Shown: positions 1-6,423 of the stretch, one piece after another | Layout: each line of letters begins with the position of its first letter | Position numbering within the stretch: position 1 is the first letter of the stretch | Assembly: GCA_009785395.1 (NCBI GenBank) | Contig: WQWK01000009.1 | Span: forward strand, 1 to 17,178 | DNA length: 17,178 bases | Origin: Conexibacteraceae bacterium | GTDB lineage: Bacteria; Actinomycetota; Thermoleophilia; Solirubrobacterales; Solirubrobacteraceae | Direction of reading: 5' to 3' | Program-made: the position numbers and the translations under genes | Notes under the pieces: model-generated | Seen by the model: the letters and a program-made list of their open reading frames with translations, nothing else | Told to the model about the DNA's origin: nothing | Databases searched by the model: none

Positions 1-693
1 CGGCCTGCGCGGCGTCAGGTTGCGCGCGTCGCCGTGCCCCAGGAGCCTGGTGAGCTCGACGCAGGCGCGGTGCACGCCGGCCTCTTTCAACAACCCGTTC
101 AGCCACGGCGCGTGCGCGCACTCGGGCAGCCAGAAGCCGCCGCCCCAGCCCGCAAAGCGCTTCCGGTGCGAGTCGATGCCGACCTGCAGCTGCAGGTCGA
201 TCGACGCGTCCATGGCCAGCAGCGGCAGGATCGCGTGGGTGGCCGCCGAGGTCCAGGTAGCGTGGCGGCCGAGGGCCTGCATCAGGCCACCGTCCTGTTC
301 GAGGCGCTCCACGGCTCCGGAGGCGGACGCGTACTCGGCGGCTGACCGCTCGAGCTCGGCAATCGCGCGCGCGGTCAAGCCCACGTCCGAGCCGGATCGC
401 GCGAGCCCCTCGATGTCGAGCCGATGGGACTCGGGCCGGACGTCCCTCAGGAAGGCAATGCAGCGTTCGATCGCCCCGGGCGCCTCCAGTTGGTCGCACA
501 GCACCGGCGTCAGCGACACGGTGAGCTTGGTGCGACTCTGCTCCGGGCCCATCCCGTCGAGCACCCGCAGGAGCGGAACGTAACTCGTCGCCGCCGCCTC
601 CCACAGCCACTCCTCGCCGAACGGCCAGGTCCCGAAGCCCTCGACGTAGGGCATGTGCGTGTGGAGGACGATTGCGAGCTCGCCCTGGCGCAT
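1..693 (-). CDS. GH57 family 1,4-alpha-glucan branching enzyme, N-terminal part (runs off left edge)
   Basis: I translated the open minus-strand frame from an ATG at 693 to the window edge, giving about 231 residues with no stop. Near the N-terminus it reads HTHMPYVEGFGTWPFGEEWL, the conserved first motif of GH57 and DUF1957 glucan-branching enzymes. Near the cut end it has GGFWLPECAHAPWLNGLL, which matches the GFWLPE motif of the same family. Family members transfer alpha-1,4-glucan segments to make alpha-1,6 branches; Rv3031 of Mycobacterium is the actinobacterial example. The catalytic nucleophile region and the C-terminal domain lie outside the window. The start is only 10 bp after the glgP stop, so the two genes are very probably co-transcribed. 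No strong ribosome binding site precedes the ATG, which fits translational coupling. Branching versus another GH57 activity cannot be settled from this part. Confidence 0.85.
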   Translation of the reverse strand, partial: MRQGELAIVLHTHMPYVEGFGTWPFGEEWLWEAAATSYVPLLRVLDGMGPEQSRTKLTVSLTPVLCDQLEAPGAIERCIAFLRDVRPESHRLDIEGLARSGSDVGLTARAIAELERSAAEYASASGAVERLEQDGGLMQALGRHATWTSAATHAILPLLAMDASIDLQLQVGIDSHRKRFAGWGGGFWLPECAHAPWLNGLLKEAGVHRACVELTRLLGHGDARNLTPRRP

Positions 694-703
694 CGGACAG
701 AAC

Positions 704-2851
704 CTATTGGACCGGCAGCTCGCCGTCGGCGTGCTGCTCGTCACCAGACGCAGCGCTGAGCGCGTTGCGATATGGGCCGGCGACATACTCGCGAACCATC
801 CTCGTCGCGCTGAACTGCGGCGCCAGCGCCTGCATCGACGCGCGCATCATCTCGACCCAGCGCACCGGGATGCCGTCCGCGTCGCGCTCGTAGAAGGCCG
901 GGACCACCTCGTCGGCAAGCAGACGGTGGAGCGTGTCGGCGTCGCGAGCGTCCTGCGCCGCGTGGTCGTCATCGATCTCGCCGGAGATGGCCCAGCCGAG
1001 GCCTGGTTCATAGCCCTCGGCCCACCAGCCGTCGAGCACGCTCAGCTGCAGGCCGCCGTTCACCACCGATTTCATCCCGCTCGTGCCGCTGGCCTCGAGT
1101 GGCGGCCGCGGCAGGTTCAGCCACAGGTCGCAACCACGCACGAGCGCCGCGCCGGTGGCGAGGTCGTAGTCGTCGAGGAAGACGACGCGCTCGGCCACCT
1201 CGTGAGCCCGCTTCAGCTCGAACAGGTGTCGCACAACCTGCTTGGCCTCATCGTCGCGTGGATGCGCCTTGCCGGCGAGCACGAGTTGCACCGGGCGCTC
1301 GCCGCCGAGCAGCGCGAGCGCCCGCTCCGGCTCGCGGATCAGCAGCTCGAGACGTTTGTACGTGGCCACGCGGCGCGCGAACCCGATCGTCAGCACGTCG
1401 TCACTGAACGCTCGCGCGGCGGCGTGCGCGTAGTCAGGAGTATCGTTGCGCTCGAGCCGCTCACGCTCGCTGCGGATCACGATTTGCGCGACGAGCTCCG
1501 CGCGCTGCGCCTGCCGTGCCTTCCACAGTTCGGCGTCGGGAATCCGTGCGACGGGCTCCCAGGTTTCCGGGTCGCCCGCGCGGGTGATCCAGCCCTCGCC
1601 GAGGTGACGGTCCAGCAGCGCCCGCATCGGGTCCCCGATCCAGGTTGGGACATGGACACCGTTGGTGACATGGCCGATCGGGACATGCTCCGGCGCGAGC
1701 CCGGGCCACAGGTCCGCCCACATCGCGCGCGCCACCTCACCATGGCGACGGCTGACCGCGTTGGCACCAGAGCTCAGGCGCAGCGCCACCTGGGTGATCC
1801 CGAACGGCTCGTGCTGATCGCCGGGGTCCGTGCGTCCCAGGGCGAGGAACTCATCCACGTTGGTCGCGTCCGGCCTGAAACCCGCCAGCACCCTGCGCAC
1901 CTGCTCGACGGGGTAGGTGTCATTGCCTGCCGGCACGGGGGTGTGGGTCGTGAACACGGTGCGCTCACGGCCCCTGTTCGCCAGTCCCAGCTCGACCGGT
2001 GCGAGCATGCCGTGGCCCTCGTTCAGGTGGACCACGCCCGGTTCGATTCCCAGCGCACGCAGCGCACGCACGGCACCGACCCCGAGCAGCACGTACTGGG
2101 CGAGGCGGGTGTCGGTGTCGGCGTCATAGAGCCGGCTGGTGATCCAGCGCCCGCGAACGTCATTCGCGTCGTGGTCGGTGTCAAGCAGAAACAGCGGCAC
2201 GCGGCCGACGTCCACGCGCCAGATGCGGGTCATGACCGTGCCCTCGCCGACAGGTACCGTGAACGTCAGCGGCTCGCCCCCGTCGCCTCTGACCAATACG
2301 GCCGGCAGCCTGGCCGGGTCGGTCGGCACCCAGTACTCGTGCTGCCAGCCGGAAGCGTCAACCCGCTGGCGGAAGTAGCCGCGGCCGTAGAGCAGTCCGA
2401 CGGCGACGAGCGGGACACGCAGGTCCGAGGCCCCTTTGAGGATGTCACCGGCCAGCGCTCCGAGACCGCCGGAGTACACGGGCAGCGACTGGTGCACGCC
2501 GAACTCCGCGCATACGAAGGCGACCGGCGTGGCCGGATCGATTCCATGGTCACCGTCCGGAGCGCTGAGCAGCGAGCCGATCCGCGCTTCCAGGTCGCCG
2601 GCCGCCGCGACCAGATCCTGGTCGGCCGCGGCGCGCTGCAGCGTCGCGGCGTCCGCCTCCTGCAGCAGCCGTACCGGGTTGCGCTGCACCAGCTCCCAGC
2701 GCTGCGGATCGATCCGCGCGAACACACGTTCACCACCGTCGAGCCACGACCAGGCGTAGTTGTATGCGCTGCGCGCCAGGGGCGCCAGCGGAGCCGGCAG
2801 CCGGGCCGCCAACTCCTCGGCAGCGCGTTGCAGGTCGACCCGACCGTCCAT
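704..2851 (-). CDS. glgP: Alpha-glucan (glycogen/maltodextrin) phosphorylase, short GlgP type
   Basis: This 715-residue protein should release glucose-1-phosphate from the non-reducing ends of alpha-1,4-glucans in the cytoplasm, using pyridoxal phosphate. Residues 1-100 look like the DUF3417 N-terminal domain (SAYNYAWSWLDGG near 28-40). The catalytic fold begins at about 110 with AFVCAEFGVHQSLPVYSGGL and the glycine-rich GALAGDILKGASDL. The PLP-lysine segment EASGTSGMKSVVNGG lies at 586-600, with the likely Schiff-base lysine at 594. At 715 residues it is shorter than classical glycogen phosphorylases of 800 or more residues and fits the short bacterial alpha-glucan phosphorylase family. The ATG at 2851 has no strong Shine-Dalgarno. 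A GH57 branching enzyme follows 10 bp downstream, giving a paired phosphorolysis and branching unit. Glycogen versus maltodextrin preference is not decided by the sequence. Confidence 0.93.
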   Translation of the reverse strand: MDGRVDLQRAAEELAARLPAPLAPLARSAYNYAWSWLDGGERVFARIDPQRWELVQRNPVRLLQEADAATLQRAAADQDLVAAAGDLEARIGSLLSAPDGDHGIDPATPVAFVCAEFGVHQSLPVYSGGLGALAGDILKGASDLRVPLVAVGLLYGRGYFRQRVDASGWQHEYWVPTDPARLPAVLVRGDGGEPLTFTVPVGEGTVMTRIWRVDVGRVPLFLLDTDHDANDVRGRWITSRLYDADTDTRLAQYVLLGVGAVRALRALGIEPGVVHLNEGHGMLAPVELGLANRGRERTVFTTHTPVPAGNDTYPVEQVRRVLAGFRPDATNVDEFLALGRTDPGDQHEPFGITQVALRLSSGANAVSRRHGEVARAMWADLWPGLAPEHVPIGHVTNGVHVPTWIGDPMRALLDRHLGEGWITRAGDPETWEPVARIPDAELWKARQAQRAELVAQIVIRSERERLERNDTPDYAHAAARAFSDDVLTIGFARRVATYKRLELLIREPERALALLGGERPVQLVLAGKAHPRDDEAKQVVRHLFELKRAHEVAERVVFLDDYDLATGAALVRGCDLWLNLPRPPLEASGTSGMKSVVNGGLQLSVLDGWWAEGYEPGLGWAISGEIDDDHAAQDARDADTLHRLLADEVVPAFYERDADGIPVRWVEMMRASMQALAPQFSATRMVREYVAGPYRNALSAASGDEQHADGELPVQ

Positions 2852-2925
2852 AGATTCGTAATTGTCCCGTTAGTTCGCAATGCGTGCGCCACGCGTGTCA
2901 TCTCGGCGATCATCTGCCCGCAGCG

Positions 2926-3636
2926 ATGGAGCTCAAAGACGTCAGCCGCGCCCGCCGCACGAGCGACCTCGTGGTCCTCGAGGGCTTCCACGCGATCAAG
3001 CACGCGATCCGCTTCGGGGGCGAGCTGCTCGGTGCCTGGACAGCCGACCCGGACGAGGTCGAGAGCCTGCGGGAACGGTTCGCCCCGGACCTTCCAGAGA
3101 TCCCAGCCGAGGTCGTGGACCTCGAGGCGCTCCAGGACGTGGTGCCGCGCGCCCAGATCGTGGCCGTGGCCCGGCGGCCGCCGCAGCCGGACCCGGACAC
3201 GGTTCTGGCCGGCCCCGGTCACGTCGTGCTGCTGGAGGACCCGCGGCACCTCGGGAACCTGGGCGCGGTCATCCGCGTCGCCGCCGCGGCCGGCGCCGCC
3301 GGGGTGATGACGACCGGCCGCCAGAACCCCTGGCATCCGGACGCCCTGCGCGGGAGCGCGGGCCTGCACTTCGCACTGCCCGTCCATCACCTGCGGGCGC
3401 CGAGAACCGGCGGCCGCGAGCTCATCGCCCTCGACCCGTCCGGAGAGCCGCTCGCACCCGGGCAGCTTCCGGCCGCCGCGGTGCTGGCGTTCGGCACCGA
3501 GCGCGACGGGCTCTCCGCCGGTCTGCTCGCGCAAGCGCAGCGCCGGATCGCGCTGCCCATGTCTCCGGGGGTCTCGTCGCTGAACCTGGCCACCGCGGTT
3601 GCCGCCACGCTCTATACGCTCAAGCTCGCCCCATGA
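2926..3636 (+). CDS. TrmH/SpoU family RNA 2'-O-ribose methyltransferase
   Basis: The protein has 236 residues from the ATG at 2926. An in-frame GTG at 2884 would add 14 residues (MRHACHLGDHLPAA) with no family resemblance, so I prefer the ATG. The N-terminal part carries LVVLEGFHAIKHAIRFG, typical of the SpoU substrate-binding domain. The knotted SAM-binding domain shows all three SpoU motifs: LLEDPRHLGNLGAVIR (about 102-117), LAFGTERDGLS (about 187-197) and IALPMSPGVSSLNLATAVA (about 208-226). Family members 2'-O-methylate ribose in tRNA or rRNA, but the target site here cannot be named. The gene is divergent from glgP, with a 74-bp gap holding no convincing promoter. Its TGA overlaps an ATG that opens a duplicated start region for the phosphoesterase gene downstream. 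Confidence 0.88.
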   Translation: MELKDVSRARRTSDLVVLEGFHAIKHAIRFGGELLGAWTADPDEVESLRERFAPDLPEIPAEVVDLEALQDVVPRAQIVAVARRPPQPDPDTVLAGPGHVVLLEDPRHLGNLGAVIRVAAAAGAAGVMTTGRQNPWHPDALRGSAGLHFALPVHHLRAPRTGGRELIALDPSGEPLAPGQLPAAAVLAFGTERDGLSAGLLAQAQRRIALPMSPGVSSLNLATAVAATLYTLKLAP

Positions 3637-3698
3637 GCCCAGACGGCGTGCCATGAGCCCAGACGGTCCAACTCCCCCCACGAGCGACGGTCCAACTC
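3631..3698 (+). repeat. Two short tandem duplications at the trmH-phosphoesterase junction, including a duplicated start codon
   Basis: CCATGAGCCCAGACGG occurs at 3631-3646 and again at 3651-3666, a period of 20 bp. A second pair, GACGGTCCAACTC, lies at 3662-3674 and 3686-3698, a period of 24 bp. The first ATG (3633) overlaps the TGA of the methyltransferase gene and opens ATG AGC CCA GAC GGC GTG CCA TGA. That mini-ORF ends in the ATGA that starts the phosphoesterase at 3653. The period of 20 is not a multiple of three, so the duplication puts the first ATG out of frame. The second pair (24 bp) is in frame and doubles the peptide DGPT. Confidence 0.85.
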
Positions 3699-4975
3699 GC
3701 CAGCCGGGCGATCTCCCATTCCCGAACCTGCCTGCCGGCACACCGAACCCGGAGATGCCGTTCGACCAGCTGATCGTCGTGATGATGGAGAACCACTCGT
3801 TCGACAATCTGCTCGGCGCGTTGCCGCTTACGCACGCTGACGTGGACGGCCTCACGTTCGCAGGCGGAGTGGCCACCAACTCGAACCCGGGTGCCCCGGG
3901 CATGCCGGCCTCGGTCACCGCGTTCCCGCTCCATGACTCGACCCAGGGGCCGGATGTCTCCCAGACCTGGGCGGACAGCCACGCGCAGATCGACGGCGGC
4001 GCCATGGACGGCTTCGTGCGGACGGCGAAGTCGCCGCAGCCGATGGGCTACTACACGCCGGACGCGCTCCCCTTCGCGTACTCGCTCGCCTCGACCTTCA
4101 CGCTCGCCAACCGCTGGTTCTCCTCGCTTCCGGGCCCGACCTACCCGAACCGTCGCTTTCTGCTGGCCGGCACCGCATACGGCACGACCGTCACGCAGGG
4201 CGATCCGCTCATCGCGGAGTCACCGCACAGCGGCACCGTCTTCGGCCTGCTCTCCGATCACAACATCACGTGGTCGGACTACTTCTCCGACGTGCCGATG
4301 AGCGTGGTCGTCGGCCGTGACGTCCTCCTGCACGCCGACCATCACCACATGATCGACAGGTTCTTCAGCGATTGCAGCGCCGGGACGCTGCCACAGGTCA
4401 GCTTCGTCGACCCGCGCATCGGGGTGGCGTCGAGGATCGGCAAGCCGATCCGGGACCTGCCCTCACCGTTCCGTGAGTGGCTGCAGAGCATTGACGCCGA
4501 CCTCACCGGCGCTGACGAGGCCGAGACCGAGGAGGAGCCGCAGAACCTCTACTACGGTGAGACGTGGGCTCACTCGGTCGTGCAGGCGGTGCTCGCGTCG
4601 CCTCAGTGGCCGCGGATCTGCATGATCTACCTGTACGACGAGCACGGCGGCTACTACGACCATGTGCCGCCACCGGCGGCGGTCGCGCCCGATGACATCG
4701 CGCCGGTGCTTGCGCCTGGCGACCCTCAGGTCGGCTACACCCAGTACGGACCGCGCGTGCCGGCAGTGGTCATCTCGCCGCATTCGCGGCCCGGCGGGGT
4801 CAGCGACGTGGTTCACGACCACACCTCGGTGCTGGCGACGATCGAGGCCAAGTGGAACCTTCCGGCGCTCACCAGGCGCGACGCCGGCGCGCACGACGTC
4901 ATGGATTTCTTAGATCCGTCACACGCAGCGCTGCTGGTTCCGCCGACCGTCGCGGCGCCGCGCCCGCTCGACTGA
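3653..4975 (+). CDS. Phospholipase C / acid phosphatase-type phosphoesterase (PF04185 family)
   Basis: The protein has 440 residues from the ATG at 3653. An upstream in-frame ATG at 3599 lies inside the RNA methyltransferase gene and is unlikely. The family's N-terminal motif is clear: QLIVVMMENHSFDNLLG at about 39-55, where Glu and Asn belong to the active-site region of bacterial phospholipases C and AcpA-type phosphatases. Further family features are GPTYPNRRFLLAGTAYG, WSDYFSDV, SFVDPRIG, the metal-site-like DEHGGYYDHVPPP, and the C-terminal ISPHSRPGG with HDHTSVLATIEAKW. Known members hydrolyse phosphodiester or phosphomonoester bonds, often extracellularly. This one has a Pro- and Asp-rich N-terminus with no twin-arginine or Sec signal, so it may stay in the cytoplasm or leave by an unrecognised route. 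Its start is linked to the upstream gene by a mini-ORF with ATGA overlaps. The substrate is unknown. Confidence 0.88.
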   Translation: MSPDGPTPPTSDGPTRQPGDLPFPNLPAGTPNPEMPFDQLIVVMMENHSFDNLLGALPLTHADVDGLTFAGGVATNSNPGAPGMPASVTAFPLHDSTQGPDVSQTWADSHAQIDGGAMDGFVRTAKSPQPMGYYTPDALPFAYSLASTFTLANRWFSSLPGPTYPNRRFLLAGTAYGTTVTQGDPLIAESPHSGTVFGLLSDHNITWSDYFSDVPMSVVVGRDVLLHADHHHMIDRFFSDCSAGTLPQVSFVDPRIGVASRIGKPIRDLPSPFREWLQSIDADLTGADEAETEEEPQNLYYGETWAHSVVQAVLASPQWPRICMIYLYDEHGGYYDHVPPPAAVAPDDIAPVLAPGDPQVGYTQYGPRVPAVVISPHSRPGGVSDVVHDHTSVLATIEAKWNLPALTRRDAGAHDVMDFLDPSHAALLVPPTVAAPRPLD

Positions 4976-5114
4976 TCACGTCGCGCCCCGGGCGCTGCCA
5001 CCACCGACGGCGGGGTGGGCTGACGCGCGCGGGCTCGGAGTCGCCGTACTGCGGCCCGAGTCGCCGCTCCTCCGCGAGCAGCAGCAGCACGGTGGTTGTC
5101 TGTGCGTGGATCAT
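4899..5114 (-). CDS. Candidate small protein (71 aa) downstream of a LacI operator
   Basis: I do not recognise a family. The frame begins MIHAQTTTVLLLLAEERRLG and is then rich in Arg, Pro and Ala. It is preceded by a good ribosome binding site, GGAAGGGAG at 5129-5121, 6 nt before the ATG. About 50 bp upstream is the third LacI-type operator, and between them is a leader with repeated CCAGA. The hydrophobic run (VLLLLA) is too short for a membrane helix. The last 77 bp overlap the 3' end of the phosphoesterase gene on the other strand, so the C-terminal composition may only reflect that gene. The ribosome binding site and operator argue for translation. Against it are the antisense overlap and the lack of recognised homology. 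Confidence 0.4.
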   Translation of the reverse strand: MIHAQTTTVLLLLAEERRLGPQYGDSEPARVSPPRRRWWQRPGRDVISRAGAAPRRSAEPAALRVTDLRNP

Positions 5115-5165
5115 CGGTTGCTCCCTTCCTCTGGCTCTGTGGTCTCTGGCATCTGGTGTCTGGCT
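5115..5165 (-). repeat. CCAGA-rich leader between operator O3 and the small ORF
   Basis: Read on the minus strand, CCAGA recurs at 5163-5159, 5156-5152, 5149-5145 and 5134-5130, with a related CCACAGA between the last two, before the purine-rich ribosome binding site. The stretch looks like an unstructured low-complexity 5' untranslated leader rather than coding sequence. The rest of the gap between the phosphoesterase stop (4975) and the regulator gene (5206) holds only the small ORF and a weak GC hairpin at 4983-4995. Confidence 0.5.
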
Positions 5166-5182
5166 TTGGAACCGGTTGCAAA
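5165..5182. promoter_or_regulatory. LacI-family operator O3, 24 bp after the regulator gene
   Basis: TTTGGAACCGGTTGCAAA is a near-perfect palindrome with one mismatched pair and the central CCGG typical of LacI/GalR sites. Its core is identical to O1 at 6216-6231. On the minus strand it lies between the end of the regulator gene and the candidate small ORF (ATG at 5114). A possible TTGACG -35 element sits at 5191-5186, but no good -10 follows it. It could regulate the small ORF, act as a remote partner for DNA looping with O1/O2 about 1.05 kb away, or be the remnant of a lost target operon. Confidence 0.8.
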
Positions 5183-5205
5183 GCACGTCAACAAAAAACT
5201 CACCC

Positions 5206-6216
5206 TCACGCCGAGGCGCGGACGACGAGCTCGGCCGGAATCGAGACGTGCGTCACCGCACCCGTCCGCAGCTGCTGGATCAGGGTCTGCGCGAGCAGCC
5301 GCCCGGCGAGCGGCCCAGGCTGACGGACCGTGGTCAGCGGCGGGTCGTTGTGGGCCGCGATCGCGACGTCGTCATAGCCGATGACCGCAACGTCCTGCGG
5401 GACGCTCCGCCCCTGGGCCCGCAGCTCGTCGATCGCGGTGACCGCCATCAGGTCGCTGCAGACGAACACCGCGTCGATGTCGCCACGGCGCTCCAACAGC
5501 TCGCACATCGTCGCGGCGCCGCACTCCGGGCGAAAGTCCCCGTAGGCGACAAGCGACTCATCAACGGGCAGGCCGGCCGCCGTCAGCGCCGCGGCGTAGC
5601 CGCCGTAGCGGTCCTGCACTTCCTCGACCTCCGCCGGGCCGCCGATGAAGGCGATGTGGCGCCGGCCCGCGCTCAGCAGATGCTCTGTCGCCAGCCTGCC
5701 GCCGGTGAAGCCGTCACCGACCACCGTGCTGCCTGTGCGCCCCTCCGGATGCATCCCCCAGATCACGAACGGCGCGCCGCGCTGCTCGAGCGTCCTCAGA
5801 TGCTCCATCGTGCAGGTCGCCGCCAGCACCACGAAGCCGTCGACGCGTCCCGAGTTGAGGTAACGGGCGATCCAGCTGCTGTCGCCGGAGTCGACCTGGA
5901 TCACGAGCAGGTCATAGCCCTCCGCATGCAGGCCGGCGGTGAGGCCGCTCATGATCTCGAGCATGAAGGCATCCGGCACCTTCTCGCTGGCCATATAGGC
6001 ATAGGTCACCAGCGCGATCACGTTGCTCTGGCGCAGGCTGAGCCGCCGCGCCGAATCGTTCATCTGGAAGCCGTGCTCGCCCGCGAGTGCGCGCACACGC
6101 TCGCGGGTCTCGGCGTTCACGAGCGGACTGTCGTTGAGCGCCCGGGACACGGTCGCCTTCGAGACGCCCGCGAGCCTGGCGAGGTCAGCGATGGTCTTGA
6201 CATTTGCGGTCGACAT
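5206..6216 (-). CDS. LacI/GalR family transcriptional regulator
   Basis: The protein has 336 residues from the ATG at 6216. The longer frame starting at 6291 would translate operators O1 and O2, so I reject it. The N-terminus carries the LacI helix-turn-helix, TIADLARLAGVSKATVSRAL at about 8-27, followed by the hinge region (SARRLSLRQSNVIALV). The rest is a periplasmic-binding-protein-like effector domain, with VDGFVVLAAT, HIAFIGGPAEV and VAVIGYDDVAIAAHNDPPLTTVRQP as recognisable landmarks of the sugar-binding, dimerising core. The effector is probably a sugar or sugar derivative but is not identifiable. Two operators lie at its own promoter, indicating autoregulation, and a third follows the gene. 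No sugar transporter or hydrolase carrying such an operator is present in the window. glgP and the GH57 gene lack the motif in their visible upstream region. Confidence 0.93.
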   Translation of the reverse strand: MSTANVKTIADLARLAGVSKATVSRALNDSPLVNAETRERVRALAGEHGFQMNDSARRLSLRQSNVIALVTYAYMASEKVPDAFMLEIMSGLTAGLHAEGYDLLVIQVDSGDSSWIARYLNSGRVDGFVVLAATCTMEHLRTLEQRGAPFVIWGMHPEGRTGSTVVGDGFTGGRLATEHLLSAGRRHIAFIGGPAEVEEVQDRYGGYAAALTAAGLPVDESLVAYGDFRPECGAATMCELLERRGDIDAVFVCSDLMAVTAIDELRAQGRSVPQDVAVIGYDDVAIAAHNDPPLTTVRQPGPLAGRLLAQTLIQQLRTGAVTHVSIPAELVVRASA

Positions 6217-6231
6217 TGGAACCGGTTGCAA
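6216..6231. promoter_or_regulatory. LacI-family operator O1 at the regulator start codon
   Basis: TTGGAACCGGTTGCAA is a 16-bp palindrome with one mismatched pair. It abuts the ATG of the LacI gene and overlaps the predicted -10 element, so binding here would block initiation. Its centre is 38 bp from that of O2. The core is identical to O3. Confidence 0.85.
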
Positions 6232-6259
6232 GACTAACAGATCGCTGGACAGTTTGCAA
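6231..6259 (-). promoter_or_regulatory. Candidate promoter of the LacI-family gene
   Basis: On the minus strand, TTGCAA (6259-6254) is followed by a 17-nt spacer and TAGTCT (6236-6231). These match the sigma-70 consensus only partly. The -35 half lies in operator O2 and the -10 touches O1, an arrangement that would allow direct repression. Transcription would then start only a few bases from the ATG, giving a nearly leaderless mRNA. No Shine-Dalgarno is seen before the ATG, which is consistent. Confidence 0.4.
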
Positions 6260-6269
6260 CCGGTTGCAA
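6254..6269. promoter_or_regulatory. LacI-family operator O2, perfect palindrome
   Basis: TTGCAACCGGTTGCAA is a perfect 16-bp palindrome with the central CCGG core. It lies 38 bp (centre to centre) upstream of O1, in front of the LacI-type gene, and is the best of the three sites in the window. Confidence 0.88.
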
Positions 6270-6305
6270 GGGCGCCCATCGGGGCGCCCATCGGGGCGCC
6301 CTGCG
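6270..6305. repeat. 12-bp tandem repeat upstream of the regulator promoter
   Basis: Three copies of a 12-bp unit lie directly beside O2: GGGCGCCCATCG twice, then GGGCGCCCTGCG. Each contains the palindrome GGGCGCCC. The CCATCGG formed at the unit junctions can also pair with CCGATGG at 6310-6316. The remaining 118 bp up to the CAP-like gene stop hold a weak inverted repeat (CGATGGA 6311-6317 and TCCATCG 6346-6352) and nothing else I can name. Confidence 0.75.
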
Positions 6306-6423
6306 GCTACCGATGGATGTAATGCGCAACATCTCGCCCATAACGTCCATCGCTGCCCCGGAGGACCCGAACCCGTCACGGCGCGCTCGCCGCAGCTTCG
6401 CGCGCCTGACTGTCGCGCCAGCT

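Noticed and set aside
653..3307. Plus-strand open frame of 884 codons
   Set aside because: It lies antisense to glgP over most of its length, has no recognisable domains, and is Arg/His/Ala-rich as expected for a shadow frame in GC-rich DNA.
2266..4005. Minus-strand open frame of 579 codons
   Set aside because: It crosses the glgP start, is antisense to the well-supported TrmH and phosphoesterase genes, and shows no family motifs.
6217..6291. Longer N-terminus for the LacI-family regulator (start at 6291)
   Set aside because: It would translate both operators and part of the 12-bp repeat, and the LacI helix-turn-helix begins right after the ATG at 6216.
6270..6305. CRISPR-like array
   Set aside because: The units are only 12 bp and directly adjacent, with no spacers.
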